A stretch of 64,000 nucleotides of DNA, from the NCBI GenBank assembly GCA_022605405.1, contig JABYQQ010000005.1, forward strand, positions 2,790,001 to 2,854,000, read 5' to 3'. The stretch comes from Earliella scabrosa. Lineage: Eukaryota; Basidiomycota; Agaricomycetes; Polyporales; Polyporaceae. The stretch's first letter is position 1, and each line of letters starts with the position of its first letter. The notes beneath the pieces are model-generated. The model did no database searches. It was not told where the DNA came from and saw nothing but the letters and a program-made list of their open reading frames with translations. Of the stretch, positions 36,387-46,902 are shown in pieces. Both the position numbers and the translations under genes were made by a program.

Positions 36387-37048
36387 TCAGAGCGAGCAGC
36401 TCCTACACGAAAATAGGACCCACCGATGTTGCTGACGACCACCTTCTAGTGGAGAGAAAGCTACCGGTGTTATCTGATAAGTACGTGAGCAGTGGAAGAC
36501 GCACTTATCCAGGGAGTGCTCACTGATTGGGTGATGGTGTGTGTTGAGCATCGTGGTCAGCACATCGCGATCTGCCGATCGACAGCATATAGCCTCCAGC
36601 CGCAGCTCCGACCGTCGTCCGCTGCGCATAAGGTGCTTGAAGGATACCACTTTGGCGGGAATGTAGAGCAAGAGAGGCATACGGCGTTCGCAGAGATGAA
36701 ACTTCTTGCCCACTTTGACCCAGTGGGCGGTGTTGGGAACTGCAGAAAGAGGGCGCATGATGTGGTATCGCTGTGCGGACTTGACATACTGTCGAAGCTG
36801 ACTGCGAGGTGTAAGCATTGGTTCAGTATACGAAGAGAAGTCGGCGTGTGTACGTACGAGATATCGCAATGGATGTTCAACCACAATCGCCTGTCGGTGG
36901 GCGTGCGATATGGATGACTGGTGGTGGATATCGGAGGGTGAGCGAGTGGCTTCGGTGCGCAGATCGAATGCGCTGTCGACTCGTCTTTCCCTTCGGGATG
37001 TGTTGTGGCGCAGATGAGAACGCTGGTGGTTGCGAGGTCTTGCATCAT
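36387..37048 (-). CDS. Hypothetical protein, two exons
   Basis: Function unknown. Start ATG 37048 (MMQDLATTSVLICATTHPEG). A GTACGT donor after HCDI splices across about 60 bases to SQLRQYVKSAQRYHIMRPLS, and the frame then stays open through KKFHLCERRMPLLLYIPAKV to FSCRSCSL. Only the clean donor/acceptor and the long second exon support it. It might instead be the 3' part of a longer gene: a coding-like exon (SLCAKTLQSRHYGGSKWTEL, near 37270-37340) lies upstream on the same strand. Confidence 0.4.
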
Positions 37049-37581
37049 TGCGGAGGCGAACCGGGGAACCTTCTTTGATCTAGATCAATGACTGTTAGAG
37101 AGGAGACAGTCGGAGAGTGGTGCGAGCGACCTATCAAGTAGGAGGATTGGAGCAAGTTGTTCAACGTAGGCACCAGCGGCGTTCGTGCAAGGAGTGCGCG
37201 GTGTATTATGGCACATGATGCTCGAGTGTGGATCGAGGGAGCGAGCAGGGGAGCAACTCACAGCCGGTCGCAATTCTGTCCATTTGCTGCCACCATAGTG
37301 GCGGCTCTGAAGGGTCTTCGCGCACAGGGACGACATTGTGTTGTAGCAGTAGAGAAATCGCGTGAATCTTGCACTTTGTGCGTTACCATACATGGGGGAG
37401 ACGTACGTGGGGAAGACGTTCACTTCTTACTTGATACTCGTGACAATTCGATGCAGATATTAACAGTTATAGGCATTGTCGAGATTCGCATGTGATAGGC
37501 GTTAACGCTACAAGAAGTCTCCTAGTCGGAAGCGGAAGTGACTGTTGAACGTGGATCAGTATTTCAAGGATACTCGTGAGA

Positions 37582-38346
37582 TCAAAGCTGCTCGCACCGT
37601 TGTACCACGAGGTCTATCAGCCTCATCTCCGCACGGGAAACGCTGCACACGCGAAGATGTTGGCGGGCTGAATGGCGGAGGACAACTACGTTTCCTCTGA
37701 CGAACAGCCCCATCTCGTCTCGTATTGTGCCGTTCGAGGGGCAGCCCGATTCAAACTGAGTTGTAACGATGGTGTAGTCGTTGACGAGGGAGAATGCGGT
37801 GCCGGCGATGATGTCCACGCGCCTGTACCGCGGACCGAAGGGAAACCAGCGACCCAACTGGACGTCTTCGCACCAAGGTCTGAATGTCGGGTCTTCGTGG
37901 ACATGGACAGGCAAGCGAATAAGGCGAGGGCGACCTCTGGTGAGAGGATAGAGCATTGCGGTGACGGTTTGGGTTACGCTACCCTGTGATAACAGCAGGA
38001 CTGTTGGGGCTAGGTAGAGTATGTCGGAGGTGGACGTACAACGCGTATGAGTTCACGTAGTGTTCGATTCCAGCGCGTGATACCCCGGGGCGAAGCTTGC
38101 ATGAACTGGGCGGATACCCTCTAGAGAGATCATCGTCGGAAGTGAGACCGCGTCCAACGCATTATCAAGGTAGGGCACGTACCTGGGCTCCGCTGCGAGA
38201 TGCGCGAGTGCGACTCCTAGTCGATGGCATTGAGTGTGAGTTGGTGGTAGAAGGCCGGACGAGGTGAGGTTGAAGTCGCAGAGGTGAGGGTTTTGAGTGG
38301 GGCTACTGTGTACCTGGACATGTTTAGAGAAGCCCGGTAGTGCCAT
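37582..38346 (-). CDS. Hypothetical protein with VVVL C-terminal motif
   Basis: Function unknown. The long 3' exon (37582 to about 37990) reads VTAMLYPLTRGRPRLIRLPV, continues through WFPFGPRYRRVDIIAGTAFS and ends with FVRGNVVVLRHSA, then EMRLIDLVVQRCEQL. Upstream, ATG 38346 (MALPGFSKHVQ) is followed by plausible GTACAC/GTACGT introns, but I could not find one splice path that keeps the frame; TGA occurs at the join near 38050. The 5' half is therefore uncertain, or damaged. Its C-terminal motif resembles the end of the MYND gene at 58026-58892. Confidence 0.4.
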
Positions 38347-38637
38347 TGTGCATGAACGTATCGTCGGGACTGGAAGTGGAGAGGACGAGAGAGCGTGTGA
38401 AGAAGGAGTGGCGCGACGAGTCGGAGGCGCTGGAACCTGGACTCCAATGCGGGCAGGCCGCAGCTCCCCGATTCGTTCTGCGCCTCTCTCCATCCTCCAC
38501 ATATGTTCTTTGCTTGTATTTCTTCTCTCCATGTAACTCCCGAGCTACTCCGCCTCAGAGCTTGTGGTTTGTGGTGCCCTGTTGCACTCCGACGACCCGG
38601 TGTGCATGGTGAGTGATTTAGAGCGGGAGTTGGTTGG

Positions 38638-38645
38638 TATAAAAG
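38638..38645 (+). promoter_or_regulatory. TATA box of the 38.7 kb gene
   Basis: TATAAAAG, a full consensus TATA box, 61 bases before ATG 38706. Confidence 0.6.
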
Positions 38646-38705
38646 AGGCCATCTCGCGGGGCGATAAACAGCAATCTGCATGCAGCAACTCCTCCAGTAC
38701 TCACC

Positions 38706-40200
38706 ATGGCTCAGGGATCACTCACTGTACTGGATCATTGGAAAGTACGCAAGCTTCGCGATTCTGACTTACCGTTGGAAATCGGTGTTGGATCGCTCGA
38801 GAGTGGCCCCGCACTCATTCAAGCGAAGCGCACTGGGCCCGTGGAATGGGGAGTACGTTGGTCGGAGATTTCGTTGCTTCATACGTACTCAAGGACGTCC
38901 TTCGCAGATATTCTTCGCTGAATCCGAGACGCCAGCGGTCTTCAGCTATGCCGCTGTGTTTGCGTCCGCCGATAACTATCAAACGGGCAATCTAGTTTCA
39001 GGCAACGCCCCGGATCAATCCATTCTGGACTCAACGAAGATGTGAGTCATTCGTTATTAACATATTTGCGCGTGTTGACCAGTCGCCTGATAGTCAGCGG
39101 CACGCGAATCACAAATGTTACTATGCGTTCTCGTTCGACACTTCGCGAGACGACGCACTGTATACCTATCAGAAGGTTGGTTTGTGTTCCTTACCCGGTT
39201 ATTGTCGCTCTGCTCACACCGTAGTACAGAAGCTCGAAGGTCACATGCAGACGGTGCCGGGCTTCAATCCTAGTGGCGTTGAGCGTCGGATCGGTGGGCG
39301 TGGACGCGAACGGGGTGTCAACTACCGGTTCTGGATGCGCACTCCCATGTTCCTCCGCGTGGACGAGGGACAACAGAAGCCTGCGTGCCCTGGTCACTTG
39401 CACGAATGGGTTCGTCAGGCGGACAAGGAATCCCGGATGTACCGAGCAAATCCGAACAGGCCGTGTATCCGGTCCATTGAAGGCGGAAGACTCCGCGACA
39501 TATCTCAATCAATGCCGAACACGTTGGAGTATGGTGACGTGGTCGCTATCACCTTCATGGTGAGCTATGTCGAGGGGAGGTTTGACTGGTATCCGCACTA
39601 CCACTTGCTCGACGTCATTCGCGTGCAGCATGCACCTCCTGTTCCACCTCCTCCCGTCCCAGACGTTGTGGCGAAGACGCCTATGGTGGCGGTTCGCGCG
39701 GATCTCGAAGACGGAGAGATTGTAGACGGTAGGTGATGTGCTTCTGATCTGATCTAACAACAAGTTGACATGATCTGTTAGAGTACGTCGCTGCGGAGGT
39801 AGATGCGCCGTCTGCAGTCGCTGATGTTCGGCTCGACGACTCCTCGGATACCGTGCTCAGCGTGTTCAAGTCTGGCGAGCCGAGTTCGGAGCTGCGCGCG
39901 GCGGACTTCGACGAATACCGTGAGACCTATGGCACAGATGCGCACTCTGGTGGTGGTGGAGTCGAGGGTCGCAGCAGCGAAGCTGTGGAATTGGAGCCGG
40001 TTCACACCGGATCCACGGAGGGCTGGGCGACTGATAGCTCCGGTCTTAGTGACATCGCGGAGGAGCAGTCAAGCAGCCTCGATCGAAGCGGCCATTCGAG
40101 CCCGATCCCGGTAGCTCGCTCGACTGCATCGCGTGTATCGAGGGAGAGGCCGTCCGTCACTCGAGCCACCAAGCGACGGCGCCGGGAACCCAGGTCCTAA
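38706..40200 (+). CDS. Conserved mushroom protein of unknown function
   Basis: Five exons with clean junctions. Exon 1 MAQGSLTVLDHWKVRKLRDS ends at VEWG. Then come IFFAESETPAVFSYAAVFAS, a short exon (IQRHANHKCYYAFSFDTSRD), a long exon and an acidic, Ser-rich tail. The long exon contains NYRFWMRTPMFLRVDEGQQK, PCIRSIEGGRLRDISQSMP and GDVVAITFMVSY. The tail ends in a nuclear-localisation-like KRRRREP. I recall this layout (an xRFWMR..MFLRVDE block, then SxxGGxL and GDVV.ItF.V) from many unannotated Agaricomycete proteins. The GDVV/strand-rich core could be an OB-like or other small beta-fold, but that is a guess. No catalytic motif is visible. The gene looks intact. Confidence 0.65.
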
Positions 40201-41141
40201 TACGATGTCCTGAAGACGCACAAGGCGAGTGTGTCCTCGTTTCTGTCTCGGCCGTAGCTGACCTGTAACAGTGGATCTGTGATTAGCTGTGATTGAACAT
40301 GAACGGAAGGCGTGTATGATGAAGTCGTTCTGTCGGTACGTATGCATGTCGTCTTGTGGTCCTCGCGTTGCCGTACAACTAGCATGCGGTTGTTGTATTA
40401 GTAATTGCTGGCATATTGTAATCTATCTACATATGATTCGTGATATCGTAGCGCGATGGCGGCTGCTCGAGGAGGTGAACGAAGGCAGATGGAGGTGCAC
40501 TGCTCGCGTCCACTCGTGCAAGGCCGTTTGGACTACGGTTGGCAAGAACATGAGATATGATTATCTCTACAGGTACGCTGTGCGTGCGACCAGAGTGTAC
40601 TTGACTGTACGACTATACGACTACGCCAAGATATGAGGTCGATGTCAAGAATGATGAGGGGAGCAGAGCTGCAGCGGCCCTGGAAACGGCGGATAAGCGA
40701 GAACGTAGTTCCAAGAATTCGAAGCGAGCTTGGTGAATTCATATGGAGTGCTAATCAGGGCCGACTCAAGATGTTTCTGCTGTTAGAGGCAAGAATGGGG
40801 GACCGGAGTGAAGAGCTGCTCTTGGCCAGAACTACGCCTCATGTTGAGGAGGTGCCACTGCCGAGCGCAGCATCTGTGTCCGTGGAAGAACTGGGTCGCT
40901 CGCCGTCGTCATATCCACTGCTCCAAACGACGATTAGGAGGTACCTTTTCAACTTCGCGGCACATCTATTGCATCGAATCAATGATCCCTACAGGCGGTG
41001 TAAGTACGCATAAGATAGTGCTATGAAGAGGTACTCACGCGTCTGCGCACTTGCGGTCCGGTTACACCGCAGACACAGGTGTTAGGGCCGAGTGGCTAGA
41101 GGAAGTGTCCATTATCAGCGCTGAGGAGACGCTTGAAGCGT
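40201..41141. other. Region without a supported gene
   Basis: About 0.9 kb. A plus-strand frame of 126 codons (40633-41013, opening MRSMSRMMRGAELQ) is open but unlike anything known and lacks splice support. May contain short exons I could not assemble. Confidence 0.3.
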
Positions 41142-42500
41142 TCACGCGTACCATGAGGTCGACGTGACCTGGGAAAACAATCTCCGGCGTATCGAACCGC
41201 GCCCAATATGCTGATAGTAGTGAGCCATACGCGAGGGATCATAAATCAGGACTGAGTCACCTTCGTCATCGACAGACGGATACGTCTGCAACTGAGCTTC
41301 CAGTGCTAAAGAACAAGTACATTCAGTACTGTTGGGGATATGGAGAGCTGAAATGTGCGGAGGAAAGGCGCGTACCTTCATCCTCGTCTTGGTCTAGTAC
41401 AGCAACAGCGTTAGCAAAGGAGTGACTCAGATGTATGTGCACCACGTACGATAGCGGAGGACGTGCGGTGGCCATCCCAGCTGTGGATTAGGGGCGTAGA
41501 TCCGTTGTTCGCGGTCTCCGACAGAGCCACTGGGACCCGCTGCGTTGTCTTGGTTCGCTGACGACGAGAAACGAGCTGGCTGAAGCGAGAAGGGTTGATG
41601 TAGCTGCGTTGGTGTACTCCCGATCGCGAAGGGGATAGGGCTATTAGGCTGTGTCGGGACCGGACCGTACGAAATCGGTGAAAGTCCGTCTGGTACGTTC
41701 CGTGAGCGGACTCGACCGACATAGGGGATGTGCGGCTGCTGCTGGAACGGTTCTACGGCGATACCAGCTGGGTTCTACAACGCGATTGTCAGCGAGAAGA
41801 AACATGTCCGCCAGCTGGACGGACGCACCGCGTGACGGACTTCACCAAAGTGACTCACTGCATCCGCCGCCGGTCCGACCGAAGGACAAGAATGTTGGGA
41901 CCATGATGTTGATGTCTGCCTCGAACAGTCCACAAGGCCTTCAATGTACATATACGGCGATGGAGCTCGAGAGCGCGGAGGTTCGTGTGCCAAAGCGCTG
42001 GCCGGCATGACGAGATTCTGTGCGATGGACGGGACAGATGTACATCCCAGAGAGTACTGTCCAGTGTCGCCTCGAGGCGACTACGGCGGTATCAGATAGG
42101 GACAAAGCGCAGACGTCACAGCTTACGAGAACGCACGTACCGAAGGAACGATGTGGCCGGGGTGTTCACCGGTGGCACGGAATGTTGAAGTGGATGCGGT
42201 AGAACGTGCCGAGGACAAAACAGGGTTGCGACCGGTGGAAGTGTAGGGACATGGCCGTTCGTAGTAGCAGTGTAGCGCACGGGAGCGACAGTTCTCACAC
42301 TGTTGTCCACCGGAGCACTACACGGCGTATATCGGTAAGGAACGACGAAGCGTAGAGAGGAGATGACACTCACATTCTGCAAGCCAAGTTTCCCACATGG
42401 AGCGCATTGAGTTGACACGAAGTACAATGGAGCAGACGCGCGGACGTGCGTGGACGGTGGTAAAGTCCGCTAACACACCCAGGATTAGTCAACTATGAGG
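41142..42500 (-). CDS. Cys-rich, proline-rich hypothetical protein (5' end unresolved)
   Basis: Several short exons splice cleanly on the minus strand. From the 5' side: a Cys-rich pair of exons, QCAPCGKLGLQN joined to CENCRSRALHCYYERPC, in the layout CX2CX7CX2CX6CX5C. This resembles a fungal zinc-cluster but is not the exact Zn2Cys6 pattern. Next come MPASALAHEPPRSRAP, then NPAGIAVEPFQQQPHIPYVG and a long Pro/Ser/Gln-rich segment. LGWPPHVLRYHQDEDE joins ALEAQLQTYPSVDDEGDSVL, then MAHYYQHIGRGSIRRRLFSQ, stop at 41142. The layout (metal-binding Cys cluster plus disordered activation-like region) suggests a transcription factor-like protein; this is inference. Further 5' exons probably lie at 42.5-42.8 kb. 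Confidence 0.5.
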
Positions 42501-43527
42501 ACTGGAAACCTGTACTGTGCCACAAACCTGAATAAGACCGGTCGAATGCGAAACTAACGCGAGTTAGTTGAGGATGTGGAAGTTAGGCCGCCAAGAAGCG
42601 GAAGCAGAGCGCACGCTGTGGTAGGAATCCGACACCCGCCGTTCTTGGAATGAGCTCTGGTGGAGGCATCAAGACAGGAGCGATGAGGGAAGCGCAGGAG
42701 TGACGATGAGTGGAAGATTCGCAACGCCGCCAGTAGAGGTTGTGACTGAGAAGGAGGCGCGCAGCTAGTGTACCACTCACTACTCGATCGAAGTCAATCA
42801 GTCAATGATCCACAATGTCGGGTTCTCAACAATGACGCAACTTACCACTGTATCGGATCTCCGACTAACGCCGTCGGCGCTTCCTTCTCCAAGTCAACCC
42901 TGGAGCTTGTTATGTGCGCGTGTTGTCTATGCGGCTTCATGAGGACTGCGAGCGCAATGTGCCAGCTGAGTCCCATATGCAAAGAGTGCAGACCGTAAGA
43001 CAGGCAGTGGGTTCTTGTCTCCTTTGTACTGCGGTCGTCGGTTCCGCGGGAACCTTGAACAACTGTATTGTCGTTGTCCCTGTGCTGTCACCGTTAGGCT
43101 TGGAGCGACGCGAGTGCGGCGCGGAGGAGCTTTGAACTCAAACGCTCAAGGTGGTCGTACTTACTTTTCAGTCGATCAGCTTCTGAAGCAGACAGGAGAC
43201 GGGACTCCGACCACAGCACCCGCTACACTCAGGAACCGCACAGGATCCGTGGAGAATGAGCACAACGGGGCATGGGGTGCCTTCGTTGTCAATATACGCC
43301 CCACGGGGCCAGGGCATGCAGTATCGGTATTAGAGTTTGGAGCGGTCGCATACAGCGGAGCTCACATATCGGGAAAACGTAACGTACACTTCGAGACCAG
43401 AATCCGAAGGGTGGGGTTCCATACATCGTGGCGCGGAGGAAAATTTGGAGAACAGAAGAACTGGGTGCAGAGAGGTCAACAACACGTCGTCCGTCAGTGC
43501 CCCCCACTGCGTGTTGCCGAGGCTCAC
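42501..43527. other. Unresolved region, possible short exons
   Basis: About 1 kb of mixed short frames on both strands. A plus-strand frame at 43015-43554 is 179 codons but starts at TTG and has no family resemblance. Probably 5' exons of the Cys-rich gene plus 3' UTR of the F-box/nucleotidyltransferase gene. Confidence 0.25.
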
Positions 43528-44477
43528 TCAAAGTTCAGGGCTGGAACGACATAGATTAGAACACAGCTCGCGCGAGACGGCCCCTTGACGTACCTCTTTC
43601 AGGACATAGGGCGCGACTAATCGCCAGCCCCTTCTTGTCTTCGTGATGGGGAGACGCGGCGGTTCGTCGTGAACATGTCGCCGAAAATCGATGACCAAAG
43701 CGTCCGTGTCACCAAAGTACAGGTAATCCCACAGAGATCCATCCATGATCGCTTGTCTCCAGCTGTCCTCGCTCAGATCGAATCCTCGATCGACGTACTT
43801 GCGAATAGCGAGGCGATCCTTCGCAGTGGTGGGCCCGTCCTTGATCAGCCCTCGCCGAGACAAGGTCGCGTGGGGGAAGCCGCATGCGCAGCTATCGGGA
43901 GAGATGAAGTTGGTGACCAGAGTCGACCAGAAGTACCGCAGTGGCGTCACCGGAGAGTGCACGACGCTCCGAATGACATCCACCTTGCGACCAGTGGCAC
44001 TGGTGTAGCGGCGGACAGCGCGAATGCCGTTCTCGCCATCCGGATGGGACGCTTCGTCCTCGGGATCGCAGCGGCTGAAGTTGAGACCGCGAGGATTCTC
44101 GACGGCTGCAATAAACTCGGTGAATGTCGTATCGGGGACGTAGATGTCGAGGTCACCTGGCTGCCAGGTCTCGTCCTCGAGGAAGAACTGTAGAGCGACT
44201 GACCCGGAAATGACGGCTTCGTGCTTTGTGAGCAGGGCTGTAAGTGGTCTTGCATCGAGGACAAATGGAGAGATCGCTGCATCGAACCGTTTCCGCAACA
44301 CTGTGGATACTACAGTGAAGAAGGCACGGCAGGTTCGCCGCCAGCGCAGTAGGTCGAGGATATCGCACTGGTGAATTATTGACACGATGACATCGACTGG
44401 GACGCTAGAGAGGAATGAACAGACTGACGACAAAACGATAATCGTACGTACGAGACAGGTCCGACAAGGCGGAGCAT
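43528..44477 (-). CDS. F-box protein with nucleotidyltransferase-fold domain (copy A)
   Basis: Start ATG 44477 (MLRLVGPVS) splices to VPVDVIVSIIHQCDILDLLR, which continues WRRTCRAFF as an F-box-like helix bundle. After it, HEAVISGSVALQFFLEDETW is followed by QPGDLDIYVPD and later GRKVDVIRSVV. GS, D-x-D and the third acidic residue match the minimal nucleotidyltransferase fold, hG[GS]...[DE]h[DE]h...h[DE]h. FWSTLVTNFISPDSCACGFP and ATLSRRGLIKDG follow. The frame runs open to a TGA at 43528; a GTACGT donor after VLKE could instead give a slightly different end near 43535. Such proteins are numerous in mushrooms and uncharacterised. A nucleotide-transferring role is inferred from the motif only. 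Confidence 0.65.
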
Positions 44478-44601
44478 GCCACACGGCGGCACAGTGGGAA
44501 CAATGACATACTCAGAACGAGTTCGAGATAGGTGCGTTGAGTCGAGACACATGTTGTTGTCAGGAGAGGGTCTGGTGTCCCGGGTCAGAAGAGATGGCAT
44601 G

Positions 44602-44608
44602 CTTTATA
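44602..44608 (-). promoter_or_regulatory. TATA-like box of copy A
   Basis: On the minus strand TATAAAG, about 125 bases before ATG 44477; somewhat far but the best candidate. Confidence 0.3.
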
Positions 44609-44878
44609 TCGGTGACCATAGGCTGTCGGAAAAGACATTGGAGAATATGCGGTGGAGATAGAGGGCAACGATGGAGGTGGAGGACTCAAGAGGGTGAATG
44701 TTGCGGATGGAGTGCCACGTCAGCGTCTGTTGGAGCGAAGACAGATCTCACCAGTGGCGTACGAGAGAGAGAGAGGGAGAAAGAACATACAGTGGTGTAC
44801 GAGTGGAGACAAGTGGTGCACAGCAGGAGAGTGATGTGGTACTACAGCCGCGTCGCTGAGGAGATATGTTTTCATGAT

Positions 44879-44935
44879 AGTGTTACAAATAGATTGTTAG
44901 TGTTACAAATAGATTGTTAGTGTTACAAATAGATA
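44879..44935. repeat. 20-bp tandem repeat, nearly three units
   Basis: The unit GTGTTACAAATAGATTGTTA is repeated exactly twice and a third copy begins and breaks after ATAGAT. AT-rich, in the gap between copies A and B. Confidence 0.85.
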
Positions 44936-45067
44936 TTTACACACAGATAATGGAGTAAGTCGAGTCCGAAGCTACTACAAGATCAGTCATTCATTTATGC
45001 GTAGGATACAGGGCTTCGTACTGCCAATGCGGTGATTGTACAGAAGTAAGTAAGTGAAGACGGGCAA

Positions 45068-46132
45068 TTAAGGAGGAGCGGATTGGGCACGACCCGTCTT
45101 AGAGGCTCTGCGAGAGAAGAGCGAGTAAGGAAAGTCGCAACCCCAATCTTGTGCGTCGAAAGTACAATCGGGCAATATAGGATCTGGGACAATCGCAGTC
45201 GGAGCAGAAACGAGCGCACCGTGGAGCAGGTCGTCTGCCACAGCACAGTATCGATCGCACCTCCCGCTGGACCATAACCTCCACACCGCTCCGTGGCCAT
45301 ACGGTGCAACACCCCGACGCCTGGCCACTGTCATATCACTTGAGAGCTGATCCATGAACACCACCAAGGATGCTTTGTCGCCAAAGAACCGGGCTTGATC
45401 GGGACATATGTATAGGTGTCGCAGACAGGGATATACGTCGCTGTAGGTACTCGATGGCGGCCCTTCCTGGTACTCCGGCCAGACAGTAGGGTGGAGCGCG
45501 AAGTCGAAGCCGACGTTATGCATGCGGGACATGGTGATGAAGTCCTTATCCTCCATGGAATCGATGCAAAGGTCGGACATGAGCGCACGCCCTCGTAAGG
45601 TAAGCCTAGGATAGGCACAACCAAATGAGTACTGCGTCACGAAGTTCATCAATCCCGTCGTCCATGTCCGGCTAATTGGGGAGCATGCGCTGATGCAATC
45701 CGCTTCGTACACCCAAATGAAGAGGCCAGTAGTGGTGAGGATGGGAGCGACTTGTCGAACCGCACGATCGGAGGTGAATGCGTCGGTCGTGTGTATGACA
45801 TCGATGAGCATCACCGATCGAGAGAGCTCGGTAGACAGGTCTAGGAGGTCGAGAAAGGTGAAAAACTCGGCGTCTCCGACGAAGACTTCTAGACGGGCGG
45901 GAACGAAGTCGGGGTTGCGGAGTAGGTAGGACAGGGCGAACTCGCCACCGATGACTGCGTGGCACTCGGTGAGTGCCTCCAGGAATTGGTCGCAGCATAT
46001 CACGAAAGCGCTTAGCATGCGCCGAAGGGAGCGTTTGAATGCGTCGGCGACATAAAGGTAGTTGGTACGACACGTTATCCTCCATAGGAAAAGCGTCTCG
46101 AGGTCCATCTGGTCCGTGAGCGCCACCTGCAC
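45068..46132 (-). CDS. F-box-like protein with degenerate nucleotidyltransferase fold (copy B)
   Basis: Paralog of the genes at 43.5 and 59.2 kb. After an acceptor near 46133 the frame reads VALTDQMDLETLFLWRITCR (end of an F-box). CHAVIGGEFALSYLLRNPDF follows, then RLEVFVGDAEF where copy A has DLDIYV: the D-x-D pair is lost. A later IDVIHTTD keeps one acidic position. GLMNFVTQYSFGCAYPRLTL and RGRALMSD match the same places in the other copies, and ICPDQARFFGD matches copy C. The tail ends SKTGRAQSAPP. The first exon lies upstream (46.15-46.5 kb); a phase-0 donor after SSLVHDMLY is the best join, but the start ATG was not found. Confidence 0.6.
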   Translation of the reverse strand: MQVALTDQMDLETLFLWRITCRTNYLYVADAFKRSLRRMLSAFVICCDQFLEALTECHAVIGGEFALSYLLRNPDFVPARLEVFVGDAEFFTFLDLLDLSTELSRSVMLIDVIHTTDAFTSDRAVRQVAPILTTTGLFIWVYEADCISACSPISRTWTTGLMNFVTQYSFGCAYPRLTLRGRALMSDLCIDSMEDKDFITMSRMHNVGFDFALHPTVWPEYQEGPPSSTYSDVYPCLRHLYICPDQARFFGDKASLVVFMDQLSSDMTVARRRGVAPYGHGAVWRLWSSGRCDRYCAVADDLLHGALVSAPTAIVPDPILPDCTFDAQDWGCDFPYSLFSRRASKTGRAQSAPP

Positions 46133-46902
46133 GCCAGGCGTGGTACTACGTGGCTGTCAAAACGGGTGGACTTGAGCGAATGAGAGTTCAACGTACAGCA
46201 TGTCATGGACGAGAGACGATCGATCGCGTCCACGCGTCCCTCCCTCATGTGATTGGCGGTGAGCATCCGCGACTGCGCGGGGCTTCTGAGACCTACAACG
46301 TCATGACCTCGACGTGAGCCAGCAGCACCAAGACTCGCAGATGAAACGTACATGGATACCTCCGTCTCAGGAGAGCGTCGAAAAACAGGAGAACCGCTCG
46401 GAAGGGGGGGCATAACGTAGGTGCATATGGAAGAGGGACTGAACATGAAGGTAGGAGAGCAACTAAATGCCGCTCGTCCCAGGTCGAACTTCTGCGTGAA
46501 GAGGGAGGGAATGTCATTGACCACGGGACAGGATCAAGCGTACCTGTGATGGAGCTGGAGGAGCGCAAAACGCCTCAAAACAAGAACAAAGTAGATCCAC
46601 TCCCGTGCGGAGTACCTGTGATGACGTTTTCAGCTACGATCGACGACTGCTAGTGCAACGAAGGCGGAGTACGAGCTGTAGGGGGAGAAGGAAAAACGAC
46701 TCACGGACAACGCTAACATCTACAATTGGGCAGTATTCGCGTTGCAACCACATCCGACTGGAATTGGAGCCCGTGCCACCATTCACCGCATCGCAGCGAT
46801 GTTTCGTTGTATCCATGCGCCACGCAAGACTTTCGACTCGAACGTGGACGAATAGCGTATTGCTCCACGTCACGCAGGACCCGAAGAGGATGGCGTCCAC
46901 GA
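46133..46902. other. Unassigned region with first exon(s) of copy B
   Basis: Contains the upstream exon of copy B near 46150-46250. No other supported gene. Confidence 0.3.

Noticed and set aside
43015..43554. 179-codon plus-strand frame
   Set aside because: Starts at TTG, has no domain and lies antisense to the end of the F-box/nucleotidyltransferase gene.
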